64,000 bases of DNA, taken from the NCBI RefSeq assembly GCF_947241705.1, contig NC_079259.1:868001-932000 (forward strand), in the 5' to 3' direction. The position numbers and the translations under genes are program-made. Positions within the stretch are counted from its first letter, which is position 1, and each line of letters begins with the position of its first letter. Positions 28,390 to 40,256 of this stretch are shown here, piece after piece. The notes under the pieces are model-generated. The model was not told the DNA's origin and did no database searches. It saw only the letters and a program-made list of their open reading frames with translations. The DNA comes from Saccharomyces mikatae IFO 1815. Its lineage: Eukaryota > Ascomycota > Saccharomycetes > Saccharomycetales > Saccharomycetaceae.

Positions 28390-28493
28390 GGCTTCCCTTT
28401 CGGGCGATTAAGAGCGTCTAACCATAGTTAACGACCTAACCGCGTTTTCTTTAAATTCGAACTCGCCGAGCTCACAAGTAACTCATTAGCGCT

Positions 28494-28509
28494 GTTCCAA
28501 AACTTTCGC
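28494..28509 (-). promoter_or_regulatory. additional histone UAS-like element
   Basis: Read on the minus strand this is GCGAAAGTTTTGGAAC, matching the UAS consensus GCGAAAAANTNNGAAC except at two defined positions. It lies between the paired elements and HTA1. Confidence 0.5.
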
Positions 28510-28907
28510 CCCACTGTGCGAAGCTATTGGAATGGATTGTATTTGGTGGCTCAAAAAAAACGGTAGAATATAGCTTGTCGTTGTTAGAGAAACCCGCGTA
28601 GGGAAGTGTGGTTTCCCATGCTGTTGCTTGCTATTGCCCACCTTGTTGATTTTAGAACGAGTTATTGTCCCCCCTGTTTGCATAACTGTTCGATGAATTC
28701 CGCATGTTAATACTAGTGGGCCTTGTTTAAAAAATATATAAATAAGGTGCTTGATTTAGTTGTTGACTATCTTGTACATCTACCTATTTCTCTTTTCCTC
28801 CTATTTCTAAGTTCTATCTTGATACTATAGCATCATACAAATTTGATTATTTCTAAACAAATAAACAAATTCAAAACAGATAAATTTCATACAAATAAAA
28901 TATAAAA

Positions 28908-29306
28908 ATGTCCGGTGGTAAAGGTGGTAAAGCTGGTTCAGCTGCTAAAGCTTCTCAATCTAGATCTGCTAAAGCTGGTTTAACATTTCCAGTCGGTAGA
29001 GTGCACAGATTGCTAAGAAGAGGTAACTATGCCCAAAGAATTGGTTCTGGTGCTCCAGTCTATTTGACTGCTGTCTTAGAATATTTAGCAGCTGAAATTT
29101 TAGAATTGGCCGGTAATGCTGCTAGAGATAACAAAAAGACCAGAATCATTCCTAGACATTTACAGTTAGCCATTAGAAATGATGACGAATTAAACAAATT
29201 ACTAGGCAACGTTACCATTGCCCAAGGTGGTGTTTTGCCAAACATTCATCAAAACTTGTTGCCAAAAAAGTCTGCCAAGGCTACCAAGGCTTCTCAAGAA
29301 TTATAA
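28908..29306 (+). CDS. HTA1: histone H2A
   Basis: This core histone is 132 residues and agrees with S. cerevisiae H2A as I remember it. The histone fold begins at [22 protein letters not shown], the acidic-patch residues lie in [12 protein letters not shown], and the C-terminus ends in SQEL. The serine of that motif is phosphorylated by Mec1/Tel1 at DNA breaks, and the Rad9 BRCT domains encoded 12 kb away recognise it. Codon use is strongly biased. The paralogue HTA2 lies elsewhere; context makes this HTA1. Confidence 0.98.
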
Positions 29307-30538
<1,232 letters not shown>

Positions 30539-30959
30539 TGATTCTGCGCAGTTTCTCCTCAATATCTTCTATCTTTTTTAGAATCTAATGAAAACAAAGT
30601 AAACATATGTATAGGAATACATTTATTCGTAGTATATTATAAATGAGATAATAACCTATGTGTTTGTAAATGGCCCTCACGCTTAAAAATGCGTGTGAGC
30701 AGCCTGGATTTCTGATCACCATTATTATCATTGAAAACGAATCCGAATGATATAACCAAAACAGATTAACAAAAGCGCATCACATAAAGAGAAATAATGT
30801 AATACAATACAAATGATCAGGCTTGGTATACACCTCTGATGAAGCAAGTGATTTTTAGATATTATTATTCATTCAGCATATTTAATAAGATATTTAAGTT
30901 CCAAGAAAAAAATAAAGAAGGTGCCAACCCATAATATTATTCAACGAAGATAATAACCA
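30539..30959. promoter_or_regulatory. ADK1-SIR4 intergenic, SIR4 promoter
   Basis: This 421-bp AT-rich spacer contains a short inverted repeat near 30672-30697 (CCCTCACGC facing GCGTGTGAG, imperfect) that could lie in the ADK1 3' end. I see no gene, RNA or clear factor site. Confidence 0.4.
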
Positions 30960-33900
30960 ATGCCAGATGCCAATAAGACACCAGATAGGATGAGTACTCC
31001 GACAATTACTAGTAATTCAATAGCACCAAATGACAAAATACCTGGGACAGAAAAAAAATCGGATACAGTCAGAACACCTAGAATACCATTATTCACATTT
31101 GCCAAAGGTAGAAACTATTCCAGGCCGTCAACCACTACTCATAACTCACCGGATCAACCAACTGATGCAAAACCTAATCTCCATAAACAGTTTCAACATT
31201 CAAAGTCCTCACCATTGAAAAGGAATAATTATAACTCCTTTTCTCATTCAAATCTGGAAAAGATAAGTAATAGCAAGCTACTTTCCCTTCTTCGATCTAA
31301 GACGTCAGCAGGAAGAATTGAATCGAAGAGTTCTTCACACAGCGTTAGCAAGACTCTACCAACTTTCGAACAAGCATCATCGCCTTCGTATGTGAAGCAA
31401 CAAACATTTAGCTTGAATACTAAACCTGAACATACTATAGTTCCCATATCAAAAACCAGAAATAATAACTCGTTTTTATCAGGAGTCAGGAGCTTGTTAA
31501 ATGAAGAGGGGATAAAAAATCATAGTAAAGAAGTTTTAAACACAGACCTGGTAAATGCCCAATCCATTTATGAGAAGTCACCGAAGAAGGAATTAACAAA
31601 TATCGGCACAACCATGGTTTCTATTACCAAGAACAAGATTCTCACGGAAGATCACGACGTAGAGGAAGGGAAAAAGAAGTTAGACAAAAGTGGAAAGCTC
31701 GCTAGTCTCAATGCTCTATCAACTATGAACGTTAATGCCAGCGATGCACCTCCATTACCAGAAAAGAGGAATTCAAGGAGCCTTGAAAATGCGAAACTAA
31801 TTACCACATGCTCAAAAGATTTTGGAACAGATAGGGACTCTACTTATAAGGGCTCAGAAATAAGTCGAGAAAAACTAGGAAAGCATGTGATAAATAATGC
31901 GCCTCAATCAACCTTAGGTGCTGATGAGAAAATGATTACGACAGAAACTCAAACACCGAAAAAAGCATCTCCATCTTCGAAGAGATTCTCCATCGATCAA
32001 AATAAAACATCATTATCGTGTGAAATAACAGAAAAATCATTCAAATATGGGCTTGCAAAGGCAATACAAGAAAGGAAAGAAAATGCCGACTTCAAAAGGA
32101 TGGAAATTCTAAAGTCACCTCAATTGTCGAAAAATGTAGTTGACAAGTCTCAAGGATGCGAAAACAACCAAGACTTGTCAATTGAAGGCAAAACTGATGA
32201 GCTCCCTTCTCCTACTGAATATGAGGACAAAAAAAGCAAATCTAATCTTGATTCTGAAAGTATAGAAAAAAAAATTGCTGTGGATATTCCATCTAACAAT
32301 GAAATTGGCGGAATTGACGAAGGCAAAAGGGAGGTGCCTGTAATTAAGAACAATGGAACTACCTCAAAAAAATCAACCAAAGAAGCAGCTAAACAGATAA
32401 TACATACCGAGCATATGAACAGTAGAAAAGTGCTTCAAAACTCTCCGGAAGAATCCCAAGTTATTTCGATGAATAAAGCCCCTAAAATTACCCCATCGAA
32501 AAGGGCTCAGCTAGAGGATTTACTTAATTCATCAAAGAAGCGTAAGCGTAATACTTCAAAGAGTACAATAGATACTTCTAAGCGATCAGAAACAGAGGAA
32601 GTCACCCTAGATATATCCAAAACAATAGAGTCAACCGAAAAAATCAAAGTAGGTATGCAGAATGTTTTGAATAAATCACAAGACAGTACTTCCTCTCCTA
32701 CACAAATCATAACACAACAAAATGATACCGAAAAAAGGGCTGTGTCTTTTCAGTCTGAATCTGTTTCATTCAAATCTCCAGAAACTAGTCGAAAACAAGA
32801 TACTCCAATATTTACACCAGTTTCAAAGGCTGTTGAAAACAAGTCTTTACTAGACTTATTCTCAAACGTATTCAAGACCTCTTTTGTTAAAAGTGAAAAC
32901 AAACCTCCAATCAGTAAAGCTACGCATACGTTCGTAGAAAAGGCCAGTAATTTGGAACAAAAAGTTTCCATGGAAAGGTCAGGAAACATCATTGATAAAA
33001 TGCCTCTATCTCAACCAGTTAGTGGCAGTAAGCCTGAGTATGACAATGATTTTCAAATTTCTCTATCTCAGCCTTTGAAGAAGTCTTTTGCGAGTCCTAC
33101 CAAAGACAATCAGATCAAAGAAGATAAGTTTTACTGCGGAAGAATGGACACGATAATATCTCACCCAGGAAAGATGGAGCTTATTTACGTATCTAACTCA
33201 GATAATACTTCTTCTGAGAATGATAGTCTGAGTGATTTGGAGAGTTTGAGTTCTCGTGAATCAAATGAAATCAAAGTAGCAGATAATCTCAATACGACCG
33301 CGGAGAAGAGCAAAATTCAAGCAAGTAAACTTCTTGACCCTGTATTGGACTGGCGAAAGTGTGACCGCGAATTAACTAAAAACATCCTTTGGAGGCTAGC
33401 CGATAAGACAATCTACGACAAGAAAACAATCAGTGATCTTATTGAACAAGGTATACCTAGACACAACTATTTAAATGATAACCCCTTGACTAGTGTGACT
33501 AATGACATCTGCTCAGTTGAGAACTACGAAACGTCAAACGCTTTCTTTTACCAGCAAGTGCACAAGAAGGATAGATTACAATATTTACCACTATATGGCG
33601 TTTCAACAGTAGAAGGTTCAAATAACACTAAAACAAAAGATTTGACCAATAATAATATTAGTACCGGGAAAATAAACCACAAACAAAGTTTTTCTTCTAC
33701 TGAAACATCTCAAATTCCAGCCATATCATCTCCATTAGGCTCCGAAGCAGTGGATACTCCAATAAAGCAAAGCACTACATCTACTACTAAAAATGATGAT
33801 ATGATACATCATAATAATATGAATCATAGTAAACTTAACAACACTAAGGAAAATCTTTCGAAAAGTTCATGGAGACAAGAGTGGTTAACAAATTTGAAAC

Positions 33901-34997
33901 TTATTTCTGTTTCACTTATTGATGAGTTCCCTTCAAATGTTTCTCGCAGCGATAGGCAAACTATAAATGACAATATGCAGATTCTCAGAGATATATTTGT
34001 TAACAAGTTTAAATCAGCCATTTCAAACAACTTTAGAGAATGCGACATTATTATACTGAAAGGTGAAATAGAGGATTATCCAGGGAATTCTGAAGTCAAA
34101 ATCCTTTACAACCAAATGCAGGGCAAGACTGGGCCAAGAAGGCCCAGGTTTTGGTCATTAACGAAGACACAGAAATTTATTTCCAACATGGGATTTGAAA
34201 TCAATAAGCCGCATAAGCCTGTCTCTCAGTTGAACGCTATAAAATCACATGAAGTTGTGCCACAGCAAGTGATAGATGACAAATTTGTATCAAAAGATGA
34301 GGCACCACGATTGAAAGAAAAACAGCCACTGGTCAAAAAAATAACAGCCTCTCTCTCGTCCAATGCCAAATCTCCAATTCAGAAAAATGCAACAATAGCG
34401 AAAATGTTGCCAGAAGAGAAGCAAATCAACAATATTTCTAATTATAAGGAAGGTGAACTAGCTATTGAGAACGATAAGGTGACATCAAAAAGTGTTTCAC
34501 TGTTTTCCCCAAGTTCTGAATTTCATGACCGTCGTAATGTTGAAGATAATCGAGTCATTTCGACCGACGGCATCACAGACAGCAGTATAACAGATAGTTT
34601 AAGCAGTGCTGATAGTGTAGGGACTCAACCACCAACTAGTTCGTATCCAACAAATACTTTAATATCGAATCAAAAGAGAGAAAATGAAGCTGGTGATAAG
34701 TATACTAAAATTGAAAGATCTGGAAACATGGAAGAAGATAGTCTTTCCTTTGTGGATATTGCTTTATCGAGAACAGCGTCAATACTGGATGAAAAGGAGA
34801 AACAACTAACTATTGCGAATGACATCATTCGCTCTTTGTCGGATGAAATCATGAGAGATGAAATCAAAATAACTTCACTTCGAGGGGATTTAATTTTTAC
34901 GAAGAGATGTCTTGAAAATGCCAGAAACCAAATATCTGAGAAAGATTCCAGGATTAATAAATTGATACAAAGGATCCTGAAGAAAAGAAGGAGATAA
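30960..34997 (+). CDS. SIR4: silencing protein Sir4
   Basis: Sir4 is the scaffold of the Sir2-Sir3-Sir4 complex that silences mating-type loci and telomeres; it also tethers telomeres to the nuclear envelope and binds Ty5 integrase. The protein has 1,345 residues against 1,358 in S. cerevisiae. The N-terminal 750 residues are serine/lysine-rich and disordered. The segment LDPVLDWRKCDRELTKNILW (about 790-815) opens the Sir2-binding domain. The partitioning and anchoring (PAD) region lies around 960-1130. A C-terminal coiled coil (about 1265-1345, from EKEKQLTIANDIIRSL) ends in the basic KKRRR and binds Sir3 and Yku70. It is the most divergent-looking protein in the window, as is usual for this gene. 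Confidence 0.96.
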   Translation: MPDANKTPDRMSTPTITSNSIAPNDKIPGTEKKSDTVRTPRIPLFTFAKGRNYSRPSTTTHNSPDQPTDAKPNLHKQFQHSKSSPLKRNNYNSFSHSNLEKISNSKLLSLLRSKTSAGRIESKSSSHSVSKTLPTFEQASSPSYVKQQTFSLNTKPEHTIVPISKTRNNNSFLSGVRSLLNEEGIKNHSKEVLNTDLVNAQSIYEKSPKKELTNIGTTMVSITKNKILTEDHDVEEGKKKLDKSGKLASLNALSTMNVNASDAPPLPEKRNSRSLENAKLITTCSKDFGTDRDSTYKGSEISREKLGKHVINNAPQSTLGADEKMITTETQTPKKASPSSKRFSIDQNKTSLSCEITEKSFKYGLAKAIQERKENADFKRMEILKSPQLSKNVVDKSQGCENNQDLSIEGKTDELPSPTEYEDKKSKSNLDSESIEKKIAVDIPSNNEIGGIDEGKREVPVIKNNGTTSKKSTKEAAKQIIHTEHMNSRKVLQNSPEESQVISMNKAPKITPSKRAQLEDLLNSSKKRKRNTSKSTIDTSKRSETEEVTLDISKTIESTEKIKVGMQNVLNKSQDSTSSPTQIITQQNDTEKRAVSFQSESVSFKSPETSRKQDTPIFTPVSKAVENKSLLDLFSNVFKTSFVKSENKPPISKATHTFVEKASNLEQKVSMERSGNIIDKMPLSQPVSGSKPEYDNDFQISLSQPLKKSFASPTKDNQIKEDKFYCGRMDTIISHPGKMELIYVSNSDNTSSENDSLSDLESLSSRESNEIKVADNLNTTAEKSKIQASKLLDPVLDWRKCDRELTKNILWRLADKTIYDKKTISDLIEQGIPRHNYLNDNPLTSVTNDICSVENYETSNAFFYQQVHKKDRLQYLPLYGVSTVEGSNNTKTKDLTNNNISTGKINHKQSFSSTETSQIPAISSPLGSEAVDTPIKQSTTSTTKNDDMIHHNNMNHSKLNNTKENLSKSSWRQEWLTNLKLISVSLIDEFPSNVSRSDRQTINDNMQILRDIFVNKFKSAISNNFRECDIIILKGEIEDYPGNSEVKILYNQMQGKTGPRRPRFWSLTKTQKFISNMGFEINKPHKPVSQLNAIKSHEVVPQQVIDDKFVSKDEAPRLKEKQPLVKKITASLSSNAKSPIQKNATIAKMLPEEKQINNISNYKEGELAIENDKVTSKSVSLFSPSSEFHDRRNVEDNRVISTDGITDSSITDSLSSADSVGTQPPTSSYPTNTLISNQKRENEAGDKYTKIERSGNMEEDSLSFVDIALSRTASILDEKEKQLTIANDIIRSLSDEIMRDEIKITSLRGDLIFTKRCLENARNQISEKDSRINKLIQRILKKRRR

Positions 34998-35287
34998 GAT
35001 CATATAGATTTTCTTATCATTTAACAGAAAAAAATATCAGAGAAATGGATGCACATTTCTTCTTTTATCTTCTATTTTTATAACGAACAGTTTACTTCTA
35101 TAGGCTTTCGCCGAATTTTAATTATTAGTTAGGTTTTGGTAACCTATGTAAAAGTATATATAACATAATGGACACGATGAAAAACAATTAAAAAGAAAAT
35201 GAAAAGATAATATACTCAAACTCAAGATCACAGAATATACTGTAATCAATAATTTTCAGACGTAAATATGTATATGCGGATCTAATC
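34998..35287. other. convergent SIR4/PCF11 3' intergenic region
   Basis: This 290-bp AT-rich stretch lies between two converging genes. TATATA-type and T-rich 3' end signals are present. Nothing else is seen. Confidence 0.4.
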
Positions 35288-37141
35288 TCATTTAGTAACC
35301 AGTTTTTTTAAGTCATCCAAACCAACCTTACTTTCATCAAGTATATTTGAATTTTGTGATGTTTCATAATAACAGGTCGAGTGGAAATATTTACCGTTAA
35401 CTTCGATGGTATTTTTCCAAATCCATTCACCAGATTCTTCATCATACACACCAGTGACTGTTTCCTTACAAATTGGACATTTGAAAGCCATATCCTGTGA
35501 CGTTTCTGGTACAACAACATACCTTTCTCGTATTCTCACGTCATCATTCTTACCATTTTCTGAAGTGTTATCTACAGAATTTTCACTAGGGTCATTAATG
35601 TGATTGATCTCATTACTCTTATTAATATTTCTATTGGTACTTGTATCACTATAATCACTTTTATGCTTTGTCGAGGTAATTTCATCATCTTTGAAGGCTA
35701 TCCACTGAGAGTCGTCCAAGTACCAGTTTCTTGATTGGATATTCTTTCTTGTAGTAGTAGTGTTTGAACCAGAGCTGCTTATACCTGTATTTGCTGTATT
35801 TTGAGATCCCTTGATTCTTGTATTTATTCTGAAATGCCAGTCCAAATGTTCGTTCTGTAATAATTTTTCACTTTCTGAATTGCCAAATCTTTTGCCACAC
35901 ACACTACACTTATTCGGTTTTGATCTATACAGCAGGTGAATGAGGTTATTCTGGACGATGGGATTTTCTTGAAGAAGAGTCTGTTCAGACAACTGTAGGG
36001 CTGGGTTATTTAAAACGTCAATATTGACTGTAGAAAAATAGGCTTTGCAGTCAGAAAGAATATCGTTCAGCAAAGGAATCTTTGGCAAGTTTTTCATTAA
36101 TTGTTGTTCGTGAGAATCGAGTGAGTATCTTGAATGTCCGTTTAGTTTTTTATAAAGTGTTACGATGGATTCTTTTGGTGGAGTATATATTAGTCCCTCA
36201 GACTCCAGAGATGCATAGAGATTTTTGATTTTAATTAGTGATTTTTTTTTCTCTATCTCTTGAAAGGATTCAACGCCAGAAATATTTCCAAACAGAGAGG
36301 AAGATAAAGAGCCCGGTTGGTTTATTGTATCAGAATTATTGCCAAACAGTGGGATGGCTGCATTAGAGTTTTGAGGAGGAGTACCAATTTTATCCTTAGT
36401 TTCATGATATTGCTGTTGCTGCTGTTGCTGCTGATGCTGTTGAAATTCGTGATACTTCATTCTTTCTTGCAACACTTGTTGGTCCTGCGAAAAAACCTGC
36501 CTTAATTGCATTTGGACTTGTTTCAAAGCAGTAGGAGTCTGCTTTTCTCGTTTCAGTTCTTGTTTCAGTTGCGATAAAACCAGGAGCTTCATTTTCAATT
36601 TTTCATCGTTTGGCTGATTCTTCAGTCTTTCACTGGTCAAACTGGTTAATTTATCAATATCCCTCAATAGGAGGGGAACGGTTGGAGTCGGTAACATTGC
36701 CTGAAGATTTTTCTGGTGTAGAGCGCTGGCCTTAATCAGAAATTGTTCTATCTTTTCCAATGCTGAGCCTTCAAACAGAGGTAGTCCAGTGTCATTGGGA
36801 TTCAACCAAAGTTTGAACATATTAATTAGTTTTGTTCTTGTCGTATTGTCGACTAACAAGTACGTTTTTCTGTACAAATTAAACAAATTTCTACTAAAGT
36901 AGATTGTGTATGGGCTGCCAACGTTCTTACAAATGGAGTCCAGAGCATAAAAGGCATATAGTTTCTGCTTGGGCATGCATTTCTCAATTCTACTCTCAAT
37001 AGAATCAACAAAATATTGAGCACATGAAATATTTTCTTCTGCCAACTTCGTGAGGGTGGTAATGATAGGTCTCGAATTAAAAGTTAGTTCTTCAAGAATG
37101 CTATTAAAATCCTTAATTATAACTTCAGTATCGTGATCCAT
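35288..37141 (-). CDS. PCF11: mRNA cleavage and termination factor Pcf11
   Basis: Pcf11 is a subunit of cleavage factor IA; it binds the RNA polymerase II CTD and acts in 3' end cleavage and transcription termination. The ATG at 37141 starts the conserved MDHDTEVIIKDFN and gives 617 residues (626 in S. cerevisiae). The CTD-interaction domain occupies about residues 1-135. A glutamine tract near 230-245 is shorter than I recall for S. cerevisiae and probably accounts for much of the length difference. Two zinc fingers sit in the C-terminal half: CSVCGKRF with two following histidines near 405-430, and CPICKETV with a later HSTCY near 555-595. Clp1- and Rna14/Rna15-binding regions lie between and around them in this family. 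Confidence 0.97.
   Translation of the reverse strand: MDHDTEVIIKDFNSILEELTFNSRPIITTLTKLAEENISCAQYFVDSIESRIEKCMPKQKLYAFYALDSICKNVGSPYTIYFSRNLFNLYRKTYLLVDNTTRTKLINMFKLWLNPNDTGLPLFEGSALEKIEQFLIKASALHQKNLQAMLPTPTVPLLLRDIDKLTSLTSERLKNQPNDEKLKMKLLVLSQLKQELKREKQTPTALKQVQMQLRQVFSQDQQVLQERMKYHEFQQHQQQQQQQQYHETKDKIGTPPQNSNAAIPLFGNNSDTINQPGSLSSSLFGNISGVESFQEIEKKKSLIKIKNLYASLESEGLIYTPPKESIVTLYKKLNGHSRYSLDSHEQQLMKNLPKIPLLNDILSDCKAYFSTVNIDVLNNPALQLSEQTLLQENPIVQNNLIHLLYRSKPNKCSVCGKRFGNSESEKLLQNEHLDWHFRINTRIKGSQNTANTGISSSGSNTTTTRKNIQSRNWYLDDSQWIAFKDDEITSTKHKSDYSDTSTNRNINKSNEINHINDPSENSVDNTSENGKNDDVRIRERYVVVPETSQDMAFKCPICKETVTGVYDEESGEWIWKNTIEVNGKYFHSTCYYETSQNSNILDESKVGLDDLKKLVTK
36412..36447 (-). repeat. glutamine-codon repeat in PCF11
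   Basis: A short run of CAG/CAA codons, interrupted by a CAT, encodes the glutamine tract of Pcf11 (HQQQQQQQQYH region). Tracts of this kind vary in length between species. Confidence 0.75.
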
Positions 37142-38116
37142 AATAAAAGAGAGAATAAAAAAATGAGCCTGGTATTTCAAAGCACAGCTTCCTTGATTAT
37201 TCCAAACGAAAAATCCTGGTAATTGTCTGGGACCTAGGCTGAGAAGGAAGTGCTCAAACAGGCAGTCATTGGTAGTGAAAATATCATCGTCTTGATAGAG
37301 CTTTTGAGATTTCGCTATTTCTCCAAGCCCTTAGGTCAAGGAACCAGCTCAGGACATCCAGCCCTTGAAAATAACATCCGGGTAAACTAGGGTTTTGATT
37401 TATAATAATACCACAGAGAGAGCATCAATCAGTAATATCAGCTGGTTTACAGATCTCGACTATTCTATGACCAGGCTTCAGATTTGCTAATCAGATCGAC
37501 GTTTCCCGACTAACGCAGAAGAAACATTTTGAAAAATTTTTGAATTTATGTATGAAAGTACATCAAAAAATAGGTGGAAAAGGGGTTTTGCCTCATTGCC
37601 AAATCTGTTTGTAGTAGTAAGTCAAACATCTTACCTATTGCAAGAAAAGAGTTGAAACAGTCCTCTTTTATCAACAGGACGTGTAACGTGCGATAAAAAT
37701 ACGGGAATAGAATCTGTGAGGGCGTACACGACCAACCATATTACGATTGTAGTGTATATTGAAGGTGCACCATACTAGCGATCCTCCTATATCATTTGGT
37801 AAAATTAAAGTTGGCCTATTATGTGAGCTTGAGTTAGATCACGCTTCTGAGTGTATTGTGCTTTATTTAATCAACATGCATTTCAGATGTACTATATGCA
37901 TTTCCCGCTTTACAGGAAAAAATGGTCAATGCGGGCAAAAGAGAAAAATATTTGGCAATACGTTACAAGAAAAGGGTGAGATGGAGATGTAAGCCAGAAA
38001 CTAAGTGGAAAAAACCATACCAATACAAAATACTAAATATTCTGAATAGAAAGTCAATTGATATTTGACAAGGATAAAAGATACTTAAGAAAAAGATAAC
38101 AGGAAGAAAATCGGAT
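37142..38116. promoter_or_regulatory. divergent PCF11-IVY1 intergenic region
   Basis: This 975-bp region carries both promoters and includes an exact Reb1 site. A 77-codon plus-strand frame at 37759-37992 starts at TTG and is not called. I looked for a tRNA or other RNA gene and saw no cloverleaf or B box. Confidence 0.45.
37379..37385 (-). promoter_or_regulatory. Reb1 site in the PCF11 promoter
   Basis: CGGGTAA (TTACCCG on the minus strand) is an exact Reb1 core about 240 bp upstream of the PCF11 ATG and 730 bp upstream of IVY1. Confidence 0.5.
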
Positions 38117-39481
38117 ATGCCCGGCGATAATAATGAACAAGTGCAGGGATCTCCTTCAAGTGACCAGGGACTAAGGGTTGACTGGGATGACGGAAACCAT
38201 TATGATGTCTCTCCCGATAGATACGCACCCCATTTATCTGAATTTTATCCAATTGTAAATAACAAAAAACAAGTTACCAGTAGCGCTGGTTCAGAGAACA
38301 ACGACCATCTGGACGACATGAACCATTTACGTACATCGAAAGTGTATTCCAAGGCACGCAGGGCATCGAGCATAACATCTGGTACAAGCACAATAAACGA
38401 CTTGCAAACTCTGATTACGAAGAGAGATGTGAAAGAGACGCAGGAAGCCCTATCGACATTGTTCAGGAATTCGAATGCCTACTCCGATTCGTTATTGAAG
38501 ACATCCCAGAATGGGGCGGAAATTGCACATTCTTTGGAAAATATTGCCAAATTGAAGGGTTGTAACGATGAAACAGCAGAGAAATTATTAAGTGCGAGTG
38601 GGTTATTCTACCTTTTGTCCAACCACCAGCTCATAATGTCAAAGTATTTCAACGATTTGTTGGGAGATAGTTTAATTGATGATATTGATGAATTCAAGTT
38701 ACAGACCAAGATTATGGAGAATAAGTTCAAAGTACAGAGTAAAGAGCAAAGTTTAAAGTTGAAATTACAAGAAAGACACAATTTTGATATCTCGAAAAGG
38801 AAAATAAGGAACTTAGTCTCATATCGAGAGAGTCTTTCCAGTTTACAAGCAAGATTAGATCAACTGGAGACACTCAAGCACGATTTTTACATGGACTCTT
38901 ATGAACTAGTAGAAAACACATGTAATAAAGTACTCAACAAAGTTGCGACGGTATCTCGGGCACAAGTGGAAATCTCTGAAAATATTGCAAGGAAAGGTTG
39001 GTCCGGGGGCGGACTAGATGAACTGCTCTGCGATGCAGATGACCCATTCAGTAAAAAGACGGATGGGCCCTTCACGACAACCGACGCCGACGAAGAGACT
39101 GGGGGAGAAGAATACAACAGCGATGGCGGCACAGGTGGGAATGATGTGGTGCTCAATGAGCTATTAGAAGGAACCAACCAACCTTCCGCGTCAAAAACAT
39201 CTTTATCGAAATCCAAAACCTCCACGGAATCTTCACCGCATCATACACAGTCAAGTTCAAACGAGGAAGGAGTACGAAGCAGGAGCACTGACAGCTGCAA
39301 CAATGATGATGACGATGACACAGACAATTTGATGGGTCCAGAAAATTCATTTTCTTTGCCGCCTACAAGAAACTCCACTGATGAAACCGCACATACGTTG
39401 AGACAGTTGTCTATAAAAGAGCATAACGACAATCACGACAGTGATACTGATGGCATGGAAGACCAGTCAAGTAATATATAA
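38117..39481 (+). CDS. IVY1: vacuolar phospholipid-binding I-BAR-like protein Ivy1
   Basis: Ivy1 binds phosphoinositides and the Rab GTPase Ypt7 on vacuoles and endosomes and acts near the TORC1/EGO pathway. The protein has 454 residues (453 in S. cerevisiae). The central part, about residues 90-310, is a long helical region with heptad character (for example SKEQSLKLKLQERHNFDISK), matching the described inverse-BAR fold. The C-terminal 130 residues are acidic and serine-rich, likely disordered. No signal peptide or membrane segment is visible. The ATG at 38117 is the first in frame. Confidence 0.94.
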   Translation: MPGDNNEQVQGSPSSDQGLRVDWDDGNHYDVSPDRYAPHLSEFYPIVNNKKQVTSSAGSENNDHLDDMNHLRTSKVYSKARRASSITSGTSTINDLQTLITKRDVKETQEALSTLFRNSNAYSDSLLKTSQNGAEIAHSLENIAKLKGCNDETAEKLLSASGLFYLLSNHQLIMSKYFNDLLGDSLIDDIDEFKLQTKIMENKFKVQSKEQSLKLKLQERHNFDISKRKIRNLVSYRESLSSLQARLDQLETLKHDFYMDSYELVENTCNKVLNKVATVSRAQVEISENIARKGWSGGGLDELLCDADDPFSKKTDGPFTTTDADEETGGEEYNSDGGTGGNDVVLNELLEGTNQPSASKTSLSKSKTSTESSPHHTQSSSNEEGVRSRSTDSCNNDDDDDTDNLMGPENSFSLPPTRNSTDETAHTLRQLSIKEHNDNHDSDTDGMEDQSSNI

Positions 39482-39644
39482 ATTTTGTGACTCTCTATGT
39501 ATGTAATGTTTGTTATATAGAAATGGTAAAAAGCGAACAGTCGGAATTTGGTATTTTGATATTTTGGAGAAATGTTGCATATATGTACATAGAAATGTTA
39601 CCAAAAGTCCTGTTTTCACCTTTTTTCCAGCCTATCCTGCCTTC

Positions 39645-40256
39645 TCACCAAAACTTGTACCATTTCTTCTCAGAGGAGGTCTGCGATAAATTCTGATTGC
39701 TTTGTTGGAACTGATTCTGCTTTTCATTTTTGGCGGCTTCCCACTGTCCCGACAAAGATGGGTCATGAGAGACACTGTGCAGCATTGGCTTTTCCTTTTT
39801 CGCCACAGTTTCCTTTGCCAATTGAGCGATCTGGAAACTTTTTTGTCTTTTCAGCCTGCATTGCTCCCATCCGACAATAGACCCCAATATTAAAGAGCTC
39901 ATCGCCCAATTCATGGCCTTTGTCGGACTCTTATGGTATATAAATATAACGGACCCCATCAAGAACATGCTAGAAAACCCGAGCATGCCCGCGTCTCTAA
40001 AACACGGTATCGAAGTCAGCCTCTGCAGAGTGAAGTCGCTCCATCTAATCGAATCCCAGGCTTCCTTCAAAGTAGCCCGCTCTTGCTTCTTGGCCAACTG
40101 GGAATTGGACAAATCATCGGCGAACTTTGGAGGGGTGTCTTCCAAGAGGATCTTTTGACCCCGCGAGTAATTCGTTAGCACGGCATCACTATCCGCCCTA
40201 TCCTGTTGTTGCTGCGCTTGTTGTTCCGCTTGTCTTGACCACGGCCACCAACGCAT
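39645..40256 (-). CDS. COX20: cytochrome c oxidase assembly protein Cox20
   Basis: Cox20 is a mitochondrial inner-membrane chaperone needed for processing and assembly of Cox2. The protein has 203 residues (205 in S. cerevisiae). Two hydrophobic segments at about residues 88-107 (GMLGFSSMFLMGSVIFIYH) and 113-130 (AMNWAMSSLILGSIVGW) form the expected transmembrane hairpin. They are followed by the C-x-L-K-R motif QCRLKRQK and a polar glutamine-rich C-terminus. The N-terminus (MRWWPWSRQAEQQ) is glutamine-rich. The gene converges with IVY1 and is divergent from HEM1. A plus-strand frame over it corresponds to the dubious YDR230W of S. cerevisiae and is not called. Confidence 0.95.
   Translation of the reverse strand: MRWWPWSRQAEQQAQQQQDRADSDAVLTNYSRGQKILLEDTPPKFADDLSNSQLAKKQERATLKEAWDSIRWSDFTLQRLTSIPCFRDAGMLGFSSMFLMGSVIFIYHKSPTKAMNWAMSSLILGSIVGWEQCRLKRQKSFQIAQLAKETVAKKEKPMLHSVSHDPSLSGQWEAAKNEKQNQFQQSNQNLSQTSSEKKWYKFW

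Larger units (their letters stand above)
28083..28907. promoter_or_regulatory. divergent HTB1-HTA1 histone promoter
   Basis: This 825-bp region drives both histone genes. In S. cerevisiae the equivalent region contains Spt10-bound UAS elements giving S-phase expression and a NEG region used by the HIR complex. Here I can see two facing UAS copies forming a perfect inverted repeat, and at least one further UAS-like copy (separate entries). A TATATAAATA stretch at about 28735-28744 lies upstream of HTA1. A CA repeat occupies the HTB1 leader. Confidence 0.8.

Noticed and set aside
37759-37992. 77-codon frame between PCF11 and IVY1
   Set aside because: It begins at TTG; its cysteines (CTICISRFTGKNGQCGQ) do not form a recognised zinc motif.
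39913-40178. Plus-strand frames across COX20 (YDR230W-like)
   Set aside because: They are antisense shadows of COX20, whose membrane hairpin and length identify the real coding strand.
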